From NCBI GenBank assembly GCA_049977145.1, contig JBMFGW010000104.1:1-13731 (forward strand): DNA of 13,731 bases, written 5' to 3'. The notes under the pieces were generated by a model. The model worked only from the letters and a program-made list of their open reading frames with translations, was not told the origin of the DNA and did not search any database. Below are positions 8,049 to 13,727 of the stretch, one piece after another. The DNA comes from JAMDCX01 sp049977145. Its GTDB lineage: Bacteria; Planctomycetota; Phycisphaerae; WQYP01. Position 1 is the stretch's first letter, and each line of letters opens with the position of its first letter. The translations under genes and the position numbers were made by a program.

Positions 8049-9563
8049 TTAATGACCACCCGGAACCAATTCATAATGGTGGGGTACCGGCTGCGCTGCC
8101 GCGTATTCCCGACGTTCAATCGTTTGAAATAGATGGTGGTACAGCGTCGCAATCAGCTTAGCCTCGGCCTTTTTTATAAAGCGTTGCCCGTATCCGGCCA
8201 GCGGTAACTGGATGTCATGCCATATATAGAAGCGCATCTGTTCGCCATGCCAAATAACATGCATCACATGATAAGATTGCGCCAGCATCGGGGTATGGTA
8301 GCGGGCCAGATTAATTCCCGTTGTGAGCTGGGCGGAACTGAACGTTCCAACCAATTGTCCATCAATTTTTAAGCTGTAACGCGGGGCGGTAAGCCCCGGC
8401 ACTTTCAATGATTCCGAGTCTAACGCTGAATATATGTGGCTGGCTTTCACCACCAACGCTGTGACCGGATTAACGTAGTTCCACTTCGGCTGGGGTGGTT
8501 GCCAAAAGTCCGACGGTTGATATTTACCGTCCTCCGTGAGCCAGGATTGGTTCCAGTTCGGCCCACCGGGTTGCCACAAGCGGTTGTAGGGCCATACGAG
8601 CACTTGTGGAAACTGCGGCCAATTGCCGTGTAAATCCATCAAAGCCAGCGGCAATGCTCTATCCATCTGCGTCCATGAGATCATTCCGTGGCTTACCGTT
8701 AAATCCGATACACGGGTATTATCGGCCTTCACAACCGCCTTGTCGCCGGCATTGATTTGTACCGCTGTGACGGTGGCCGGCGCGTCCCATGCCTTCAGCA
8801 GCGCTTCGGCCATCACCAGTTGGCCATTGGCATCCGGATGAATTCGCCCCGGAATAATCCGCGTGGCCAAAGCATGGTTGACGCGATTGGCCTGCCGCAG
8901 CACATCCACGAGCGGTTTATTAAAATTCACACACATGAGATGATATTTTGCGGCCAGTTGCCTGACAAATCTCCCATATCGAATCAAGACGCCATTGTAA
9001 CTCTCATGACCTGTGTACTTGGGATCCAGGGAAAAGTATGGCTTATGTGTTACATCGTCGTAGGGCGACGGCTCAATAAGCACAATTTTTACGCCGGGCA
9101 AGTGCTTTTGCAGCGACGTGATAATATGCTCATAGCCCGTGGTATAGGTATTAAAAATACGCTGCTTGAACGGTACATACCAGGCATCGTTCATCCCCAG
9201 CATGATCGTCACAATATTAGGCTTGAAGGGAAATACATCCCGTTTTAACCGCACGTTTATCGTCCCCGCACCGCCGCCGGTTACACGATCTCCACCGAAA
9301 GCGGAATTGACAAAGCGGACAGGCAGATTTGGAAACCGGGTGCGGACGAACAGTTCAACCTCCGTGGTATAAAACCGTTGCTCCGTGATACTGTCTCCGT
9401 AAAACAGAACACGGTCGCCATTCTTCAAATAAAATTGTCGGTTTGCCGCGTGTAACGCAGGTGCCGCAACCAACACCAAGATTCCCATAAGCAAAAGCCA
9501 GCGCAATTTTATAAGGCTTTGCCCCACGATATTGTCCACATCGCTCAATACATTTATTTGCAC
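8049..9563 (-). CDS. Exported SGNH/GDSL-family hydrolase (putative carbohydrate esterase)
   Basis: The product is 504 aa if read from the GTG at 9563, which has AGAGGAC 5 nt upstream. A TTG at 9599 extends the frame but has no ribosome site. A signal peptide ends near APALHA (34-39). SGNH blocks are clear: block I LFYGDSITE (Ser58), block II FGGDRVTG (about 89-96), block III GMND (123-126, Asn125) and block V around His242. Block V reads PGRIHPDANG. In this family it is normally D-R-V-H or D-G-x-H, and here the Asp three residues before His is Gly239. So Ser, Gly, Asn and His are present but the usual triad Asp is not. The C-terminal half (about 260-504) follows the planctomycete SGNH pattern: ISWTQMDRALPLAL, YSLKIDGQLVGTFSS, GINLARYHTPM. 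It probably deacylates glycans for the glycoside hydrolases downstream; the substrate is unknown. Confidence 0.88.
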   Translation of the reverse strand: MQINVLSDVDNIVGQSLIKLRWLLLMGILVLVAAPALHAANRQFYLKNGDRVLFYGDSITEQRFYTTEVELFVRTRFPNLPVRFVNSAFGGDRVTGGGAGTINVRLKRDVFPFKPNIVTIMLGMNDAWYVPFKQRIFNTYTTGYEHIITSLQKHLPGVKIVLIEPSPYDDVTHKPYFSLDPKYTGHESYNGVLIRYGRFVRQLAAKYHLMCVNFNKPLVDVLRQANRVNHALATRIIPGRIHPDANGQLVMAEALLKAWDAPATVTAVQINAGDKAVVKADNTRVSDLTVSHGMISWTQMDRALPLALMDLHGNWPQFPQVLVWPYNRLWQPGGPNWNQSWLTEDGKYQPSDFWQPPQPKWNYVNPVTALVVKASHIYSALDSESLKVPGLTAPRYSLKIDGQLVGTFSSAQLTTGINLARYHTPMLAQSYHVMHVIWHGEQMRFYIWHDIQLPLAGYGQRFIKKAEAKLIATLYHHLFQTIERREYAAAQPVPHHYELVPGGH

Positions 9564-9696
9564 TACTTGTCCTCTGATGAATAATAAATTTACAATCAAG
9601 CCGGAACGATCTTGATTCAGCCCCGCTCTACCGTCAATATCCAGTGGCCATCAGGATTAAGTTCTCACATGACGATTTGCCATCCGGCGCGACTGC
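9564..9696. other. Spacer upstream of the SGNH gene
   Basis: This 133-nt gap lies between the pseudopilin stop and the SGNH start. A TTGACG with a poor CAAGAT 17 nt further on is the best promoter-like pair I see on the minus strand, but the -10 is weak. No terminator is obvious. A separate promoter for the left operon may lie here but is not demonstrated. Confidence 0.3.
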
Positions 9697-10698
9697 TCAC
9701 GGCTCATAAGTGGAATAGCCACCCTGGCCGGGAAACGCGGGGTTAAAGATATTCAGGATGCGCAGGCCGGTGGTGCCATTGGCAGCGGGAGAGGTTATTG
9801 CGGCTCCGCTGACATTTTGGTTAATCGGGATGGACGCGGCGTGGCCATCAAAGAATACCGCGTTGCCGTCGCCAGTAGTCAGCGAAGTGGAATTGTGGCG
9901 ATAACGCAAGCCGCTTCCATTCGGGTGGTCCGCGCCAGGAAGGTTGTCGCCTGAATCCGGCGGTAAGCCGTTGGGTGGGATAAGATAATTGGGATCATTG
10001 TCATAAGGCCCGGCGTATGCCGTCAGCGCGGTAAATTCACCCGATTGGTACCAACTGAAATATATCCAAGATTGGTAGATACCGTTCGTAAGCTGGGACG
10101 CTGTACAATCTCCAAAAGCAATTTTTTGACCTGGATTTTGTACATTGCTCATCTTGAAACTAACGGTCTGATTCGCGCCGTTTACTTTCTGATACTGCAG
10201 AAAAAAATTCGGATTACAACTGTAGTTTGTCGGCAGCATATATACTCCATCCCAGTCGGCCCATAAACCAGCGCTGCTCACGCTGCTGGAAGATGTAGAC
10301 GAGGCCGGACACCATGCCAAGGCCAGCCATTTCTGCCGTATGTCAGGGTATAGACCCGGGCCGCCCGGACCAGGCGGGTTGTTACCTTCCCACGCCAAGT
10401 TGTAAAGTTGTTGCGGGGATTGCCCCGTATAAAAGCCAAAGAGCAGCCCTTTCCAATTCATTGTTGCGTTGGCATTGACGGGCGGGTTCATGGTGTTCCA
10501 CCCCGCCGGAATATCGCCCTCATAAACATTAGCATATTCCATGTTAATCTGGCCCAAAGAGCGCAGATTCGCCAGGCATTGGATGCTCACCGCCATCTGC
10601 TTGGCGCGGGCCAGGGCCGGCAGCAACAACGCGATCAACAAGGCGATAATGGAAATGACCACCAATAATTCGATGATGGTAAACGCGCGACGTTTCAT
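9697..10698 (-). CDS. Type II/IV pseudopilin-like protein with DUF1559/H-X9-DG-type domain
   Basis: The product is 333 aa. Residues 1-30 are a prepilin-type N-terminus (RRAFTIIELLVV, then a hydrophobic helix), with expected cleavage between Ala5 and Phe6. Ala replaces the usual Gly at -1, and Glu10 is the +5 Glu. The helix ends in ARAKQ, followed by CLANLRSLGQINMEYAN, typical of the large planctomycete/verrucomicrobial pseudopilin families. Near the C-terminus, RHNSTS...GNAVFFDGHA (267-287) matches the H-X9-DG processing-associated segment, with a slightly longer spacer (15 residues). The ATG at 10698 has AAGGAG 6 nt upstream. A longer reading from 10836 has no support. It lies just after an intrinsic terminator, so its transcription may depend on read-through or on an unseen promoter. 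Such genes are numerous in these genomes and their exact role is unknown. Cell-envelope location is expected. Confidence 0.92.
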   Translation of the reverse strand: MKRRAFTIIELLVVISIIALLIALLLPALARAKQMAVSIQCLANLRSLGQINMEYANVYEGDIPAGWNTMNPPVNANATMNWKGLLFGFYTGQSPQQLYNLAWEGNNPPGPGGPGLYPDIRQKWLALAWCPASSTSSSSVSSAGLWADWDGVYMLPTNYSCNPNFFLQYQKVNGANQTVSFKMSNVQNPGQKIAFGDCTASQLTNGIYQSWIYFSWYQSGEFTALTAYAGPYDNDPNYLIPPNGLPPDSGDNLPGADHPNGSGLRYRHNSTSLTTGDGNAVFFDGHAASIPINQNVSGAAITSPAANGTTGLRILNIFNPAFPGQGGYSTYEP

Positions 10699-10756
10699 AA
10701 AAAACTCCTTGTTCCACTGGTCAGTGCACAGTTTTCCGTTATCAGCCGCCGGTCCG

Positions 10757-10791
10757 AAAAGAAGGGCCGAGAGTTTTAATCTCATCGGCCC
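10757..10791 (-). terminator. Intrinsic terminator between the second PEP-CTERM gene and the pseudopilin gene
   Basis: On the minus strand GGGCCGA, a bulged T and GAG pair with CTC and TCGGCCC around the loop ATTAAAA, followed directly by TTCTTTT. It lies about 55 nt after the stop of 10847-11653. The stem is GC-rich and the tail U-rich, so it should end transcription of the PEP-CTERM unit. Only about 60 nt remain before the pseudopilin ATG, so partial read-through is possible. Confidence 0.82.
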
Positions 10792-10846
10792 CTCGTTGTC
10801 ATCCATTACCGGGCAAGCCTCAAGCCAACCCACCATTAACCACGCA

Positions 10847-11653
10847 TCACGCCTTTCTCCGCCGCTTCAACAGCAGCAAGCCCAAAGCCCCCACGGCCAC
10901 CAAGCCCAATGAAGCCGGTTCGGGAACGGCTGTGAGCGTGAAATTCTGCACATCAACAACCGCCGGAGGGGAAGTGGAAGAACTTGCCCACATGCCAACT
11001 TCCACGGCGGCGATGGTCGGTGCCGTCACACCGTTCGTGGCGTAATCGTAGGTATAGAGCAGCGACGGCGAATTTGTACCCGTCTGGGAATACCATTGTG
11101 CCGTCTCGGTCGAAATGTCATAAGTGATTGTCAGCACGGTAGGGCTACCCGAAACGAAACCAGGGATGTCTTGGTAGGCGGTTCCGGTGCCGGATTGGGC
11201 CACGGGATTCATCATTACGTAGTTGCCTAACAGCATCACGTTGGGCCCCGCTGGAAACTTGCTGCTACCAGACGCGTTGTCACCACTGGTAGTGGACTCA
11301 AAACCTAAGATTCCCCATCCGCCGGACCCCTTGGTCAAGCCCGCTGAAAGCGTGATGGTTCCGCTAGCTGGCGGGGTGTATGTTAAATACCCATTTCCAA
11401 CGCCGTATTGGCCGCTGGCCTGCGCCAGCACCAACTCGGATCCGTTGGTTTTGGCCGTCATCCCCCCGTTAATGCTGGTACCCCACGTCACGCCGCCGGT
11501 ATCGGTCGGTGCGGGGGTAGTACCGGCCAGATTTCCTGAGCGTGCGAAACTATCCTGGTAGATCACCGACGCATTGGCAACGGAGCCACAGCTTAGCGCC
11601 AGCAGGGCGCTGCCGCCACAAGCGGCCAATAGGATGGAATTTGACTTGAACAT
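10847..11653 (-). CDS. PEP-CTERM sorting-domain protein (gene B)
   Basis: The product is 268 aa. A signal peptide (LLAACGGSALLALSCGSVANA, about 8-28) leads into a 200-residue Gly/Thr/Ser-rich beta domain of the concanavalin/LamG-like type seen in many PEP-CTERM proteins (SVIYQDSF..., about 29-235). The end is a textbook PEP-CTERM: VPEPAS (243-248), a hydrophobic helix (LGLVAVGALGLLLL) and KRRRKA. Such proteins are processed by an exosortase; none is encoded here. The ATG at 11653 has AAGGAG 6 nt upstream. The open frame continues up to 11887, but that stretch is leader sequence: the matching stretch upstream of 13307 is read in another frame, so it is not protein. It shares signal peptide and C-terminal segment with the neighbour 11889-13307. 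It has its own promoter in leader copy 1. Ligand and function are unknown; surface location is inferred. Confidence 0.92.
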   Translation of the reverse strand: MFKSNSILLAACGGSALLALSCGSVANASVIYQDSFARSGNLAGTTPAPTDTGGVTWGTSINGGMTAKTNGSELVLAQASGQYGVGNGYLTYTPPASGTITLSAGLTKGSGGWGILGFESTTSGDNASGSSKFPAGPNVMLLGNYVMMNPVAQSGTGTAYQDIPGFVSGSPTVLTITYDISTETAQWYSQTGTNSPSLLYTYDYATNGVTAPTIAAVEVGMWASSSTSPPAVVDVQNFTLTAVPEPASLGLVAVGALGLLLLKRRRKA

Positions 11654-11670
11654 AGAAAACTCCTTGTGCA

Positions 11671-11685
11671 ACTCCCGATGGGAGT
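11671..11685 (-). other. Hairpin just upstream of the gene B ribosome site
   Basis: ACTCCC-ATC-GGGAGT is a perfect 6-bp stem with a 3-nt loop, about 10 nt before the AAGGAG of gene B. It could influence ribosome access. It has no equivalent sequence in the other leader copy, where a different AT-rich hairpin occupies the same place. Confidence 0.5.
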
Positions 11686-11697
11686 AAACTGAACTAC

Positions 11698-11719
11698 CCA
11701 CGGTCCGGATGGACTGTGG
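11698..11719 (-). other. Second hairpin in the gene B 5' leader
   Basis: On the minus strand CCAC.GTCC pairs with GGAC.GTGG around a 4-nt loop ATCC, with a single internal A/C mismatch. It lies in the stretch of about 140 nt present only in the gene B leader, between the shared leader and the ribosome site. Confidence 0.4.
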
Positions 11720-11888
11720 TTTGCCGCAACAATCCGCGGCGGATGTAACAATACTGGATTTGTTATTCATACTCATTTTCCCTGTATAGACAACTACCTT
11801 GCTCCCCCACTCCACGCCAACCACACGGTCGGCAAATCTGAAGTTGGAAGCTCCTTGAATAAACCCAAGTCGGCCCACCTTGGCCAAC

Positions 11889-13307
11889 TTACCTGAAAAA
11901 CCTTTCCGCGTTACAACCTCCTTTCCCTAATACCCATGCTCGCGGCCAGCATGTTGAAAACCTCAAAGCACCATCACGAAGACCAATTGAATATCTCGTG
12001 ATAGCTTTACTATAGCACAGATCCAAAACCAATGCAAGTGTTTTTACTAATTTATTTTGCTTCTCTTGATCGCCATCTACGACTTTTGAAAACAATTCAT
12101 GTTTACGACGCCTTAGCGGCAGTAATCCAACGCCAGCCATCGCCAACAAGTTGAGCGTTGTCGGCTCCGGAACGGGCTCCGAATAAGCAGTTAACCCGGC
12201 AATCTGCAAGCCGACGCTGACTGTCCCCTGCGGGACGCCACTGGAAATGCTGTTTTCGGTTTCCAGGCCCACATACATTGAATTAAGGGACCAATTGGCC
12301 GAATTCTCTGCGGCGGCTCCAAATGATTCCGCAGCGAGAAACTCACTGAAGAATGGATTGAGCTGGTAGGAAAGGTACTGAAGAGGCCCGACATCCGTCT
12401 GAAAAGCAAGGGGATTACCGCCGGGAGGCGTAATATCCACAATGTAAGTATTGCCGGATTGGCTCAAATAGGTAATTCCACCATTTCCACCCGTCCCATC
12501 CCTGCTGTCTGCCAGCATAATTTGCATAAAAACCGTGAGCCCTTGGTTGGCGTTCTGTAGGATAAACCCCGAGAACACTTGGGCCAGCACCGCCCCGTTT
12601 GTCACCGCCTGCGGATTGTCGTATGTGGCGTACGCCTCAGAGATTTTAGCGGAGAGGTTGTAACCAATAGGATGATTCATGGTAAATGGACCGCCGCTGG
12701 CATTAGCCGAAAGAAACAAATTCGCTCCTCCTCCCGGAGTAAGCGTGCCATTGCGTTCGAAAAGGTTGTAAACCCACTGGTTGTTGGCGGCGTCGCGATA
12801 GATTGCGAGCTGCGCGTTCTGGTTCGGCGTGGTGAAAGCGTAGGCGGCAGGACCAAAGGCGGGATCCGACACGTTTGGATCATTGGTCACCATCTCGTTG
12901 GCGTTCAGGACCTCACTGCTGTTCCACATCGTGACCACCCACCCGGAAAGCGGTCCGGGGATATTCGGCAGGTCTGGGGACAACTGCTCCTGGTTGTTGA
13001 CTACGGCCCCGGTGTTGAATTGCATTCGCGGATTGGCCAGACCGGGATTCGGAAACACGCTCACATCGGTGGCTGGTTCCGGCCCCGGAGTTGTCGTGAG
13101 CTCGGAATTTTGCACGTCAACAACTTCCGGTGTGGTATTCCTCTGACTTGCCCAAATACCTGCTTCAACGGCGGTGGTGGACGGCGCGTCGTTGTCCGTG
13201 GTGTAGTTGTAGATAACCTGGGCGTTGGCGAACGCGCCGCAACTAAGTGCCACAAGGGTGCTGCCGCCACAAGCGGCCAACAGAAGAAATTGTGACTTGC
13301 TAAACAT
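11889..13307 (-). CDS. Chimeric PEP-CTERM protein carrying a family-X domain (gene A)
   Basis: The product is 472 aa from the ATG at 13307 (AGGAG about 10 nt upstream). Order of parts: signal peptide (LLLAACGGSTLVALSCGAFANA, about 8-29) and VIY, matching the start of gene B; residues about 34-80 (YTTDNDAPSTTAVEAGIWAS...VVDVQN...PGPEPA), matching gene B residues about 200-248 including a degenerate PEP motif; family-X domain (about 83-372: SVFPNPGLANPRMQFN, IPGPLSGW, QLAIYRD, NWSLNSMYVGLETEN), matching 6839-8005; then a proper PEP-CTERM (VPEPTT..., 379-402, ending LRRRK). About 165 codons of the B-type body are missing at residue 33. After LRRRK the frame continues 70 residues to 11889, through the promoter and leader of gene B. 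PEP-CTERM proteins normally stop right after the basic cluster, so this tail is probably a lost stop codon. Surface exposure is expected; function is unknown. Confidence 0.88.
   Translation of the reverse strand: MFSKSQFLLLAACGGSTLVALSCGAFANAQVIYNYTTDNDAPSTTAVEAGIWASQRNTTPEVVDVQNSELTTTPGPEPATDVSVFPNPGLANPRMQFNTGAVVNNQEQLSPDLPNIPGPLSGWVVTMWNSSEVLNANEMVTNDPNVSDPAFGPAAYAFTTPNQNAQLAIYRDAANNQWVYNLFERNGTLTPGGGANLFLSANASGGPFTMNHPIGYNLSAKISEAYATYDNPQAVTNGAVLAQVFSGFILQNANQGLTVFMQIMLADSRDGTGGNGGITYLSQSGNTYIVDITPPGGNPLAFQTDVGPLQYLSYQLNPFFSEFLAAESFGAAAENSANWSLNSMYVGLETENSISSGVPQGTVSVGLQIAGLTAYSEPVPEPTTLNLLAMAGVGLLPLRRRKHELFSKVVDGDQEKQNKLVKTLALVLDLCYSKAITRYSIGLRDGALRFSTCWPRAWVLGKGGCNAERFFR
11911..11952 (-). 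CDS. Leader mini-ORF, copy 1 (13 aa)
   Basis: The ATG at 11952 follows TGAGG with an 8-nt spacer and encodes MLAASMGIRERRL, ending in TAA at 11911. The identical peptide is encoded at 13449-13490. The ATG lies inside the conserved CATGCT/AGCATG hairpin. The last codons contain AGGGAAAGGAGG, a strong Shine-Dalgarno-like run, but no start codon follows at the right distance. It is also overlapped, in another frame, by the tail of gene A. It could be a regulatory leader peptide or chance. The conservation of surrounding DNA means the peptide itself is not independently proven. Confidence 0.35.
   Translation of the reverse strand: MLAASMGIRERRL
12009..12037 (-). promoter_or_regulatory. Predicted sigma70-type promoter for gene B (leader copy 1)
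   Basis: The minus strand shows TTGCAT (12032-12037), a 17-nt spacer and TATAGT (12009-12014). A TGC directly before the -10 makes it an extended -10. Transcription would start near 12001-12003, right at the ATCACGA hairpin, giving a 5' leader of about 350 nt. It lies inside the 3' end of the gene A reading frame. Confidence 0.6.
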
Positions 13308-13323
13308 ATATAGCAAGCTCCTA

Positions 13324-13348
13324 AGAAGAAAATTACTTTGTTTCTTCT
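13324..13348 (-). other. Hairpin just upstream of the gene A ribosome site
   Basis: AGAAGAAA pairs perfectly with TTTCTTCT around a 9-nt loop. On the minus strand the 3' arm runs almost directly into TAGGAG, the ribosome site of gene A. It is 8 bp but all A/T-rich apart from two pairs. It sits where gene B has the unrelated ACTCCC/GGGAGT hairpin. Confidence 0.45.
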
Positions 13349-13448
13349 CCACGCCAACCACAATAGTTGACAACTCTGAAGTTGAAAGCTCCTTGAATAA
13401 ACCCAAGGCGACCCGCCTTGGCCAACTTACCTGAAAAGCCTTTCCGCG

Positions 13449-13490
13449 TTACAACCTCCTTTCCCTAATACCCATGCTCGCGGCCAGCAT
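13449..13490 (-). CDS. Leader mini-ORF, copy 2 (13 aa)
   Basis: It encodes the same 13-residue peptide MLAASMGIRERRL as 11911-11952, with the same TGAGG upstream and the same overlap with a conserved hairpin. Here no longer reading frame of a real gene covers it. That makes it the cleaner place to ask whether the peptide is translated. Confidence 0.35.
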   Translation of the reverse strand: MLAASMGIRERRL

Positions 13491-13546
13491 GTTGAAAACC
13501 TCAAAGCACCATCACGAAAACCAATTGAATATCTCGTGATAGCTTT

Positions 13547-13575
13547 ACGATAGCATAGGTCTCTGACCATTGCAA
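13547..13575 (-). promoter_or_regulatory. Predicted sigma70-type promoter for gene A (leader copy 2)
   Basis: The minus strand has TTGCAA (13570-13575), a 17-nt spacer and TATCGT (13547-13552), again with TGC before the -10. Spacing and position match copy 1, although the spacer sequence between the boxes has diverged, which supports real selection on the boxes. Confidence 0.58.
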
Positions 13576-13578
13576 GTG

Positions 13579-13610
13579 CATCTTACTTTTTTAGCATCTT
13601 ACTTTTTTAC
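13579..13610. repeat. 16-bp tandem direct repeat upstream of the gene A promoter
   Basis: Two adjacent copies of CATCTTACTTTTTTA plus G or C, followed by a partial third ATCTT. On the minus strand this reads as two A-tracts (CTAAAAAAGTAAGATG) ending 4 nt before the -35 box. It may be an UP-element-like A-tract pair or a two-site operator, or simple slippage. Confidence 0.6.
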
Positions 13611-13727
13611 ATCTTCTGGGGCCTGTGACAGATTCTGCCAGGTCTCTGGGGGCTCAATCCTTAACTTTTTAGCACAGTGGCGCATTATCCCTCTTACTGC
13701 AATCCTATAGCCTTCCCGACGAATAGT
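13599..13727 (-). pseudogene. Possible C-terminal fragment of an unrecognised gene
   Basis: A 42-codon open stretch reads TIRREGYRIAVRGIMRHCAK, then KLRIEPPETWQNLSQAPED and VKK, and stops at 13599. It is preceded in frame by TGA (13728-13730). Its composition (RREGYR, EPPETWQNLSQ) looks like real protein, perhaps the end of a decayed or frameshifted gene. I cannot name a family, and no start with a good ribosome site is visible. The stop lies inside the 16-bp tandem repeat. Confidence 0.2.

Larger units (their letters stand above)
11811..12040 (-). repeat. Duplicated leader/promoter module, copy 1 (upstream of gene B)
   Basis: This 230-nt stretch matches 13348-13578. From 11851 to 12014 I count 6 mismatches in 164 nt with no gaps; left of that the match is weaker with one indel. 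In transcript order it holds a promoter, a hairpin ATCACGA/TCGTGAT (11996-12002 with 11973-11979), a hairpin CATGCT/AGCATG (11948-11953 with 11935-11940), a mini-ORF, a purine-rich AGGGAAAGGAGG and a third, weaker CCAAG/CTTGG stem. This copy also underlies the last codons of the upstream gene 11889-13307. Such strong non-coding conservation next to much more divergent coding sequence points to a functional 5' leader or a recent duplication. Confidence 0.85.
13348..13578 (-). repeat. Duplicated leader/promoter module, copy 2 (upstream of gene A)
   Basis: This is the partner of 11811-12040, offset by 1538 nt over most of its length. The hairpins ATCACGA/TCGTGAT (13534-13540 with 13511-13517) and CATGCT/AGCATG (13486-13491 with 13473-13478) are unchanged. 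The third stem is stronger here: CCAAGGCG pairs perfectly with CGCCTTGG around a 3-nt loop. The gene A leader would be about 230 nt long. Confidence 0.85.

Noticed and set aside
11654..11887. N-terminal extension of gene B up to 11887
   Set aside because: It would place about 78 residues before the signal peptide. The homologous leader of gene A is read in a different frame, so this DNA is not conserved as protein. AAGGAG supports the ATG at 11653.
12579..13295. Plus-strand open frame of 238 codons opposite gene A
   Set aside because: Gene A has a signal peptide, family-X motifs and PEP-CTERM in the minus frame. The plus frame is rich in Arg/His/Val shadows and shows no domain.
13308..13406. 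N-terminal extension of gene A up to 13406
   Set aside because: Same reason: it is leader sequence, and the signal peptide begins at the ATG at 13307 with AGGAG upstream.
13579..13610. CRISPR array
   Set aside because: The units are adjacent 16-bp repeats with no spacers, and no cas genes are present.
13613..13655. CCTG...CAGG inverted pair as a transposon end
   Set aside because: The match is short and interrupted, there is no transposase gene and no second end or target duplication in the window.
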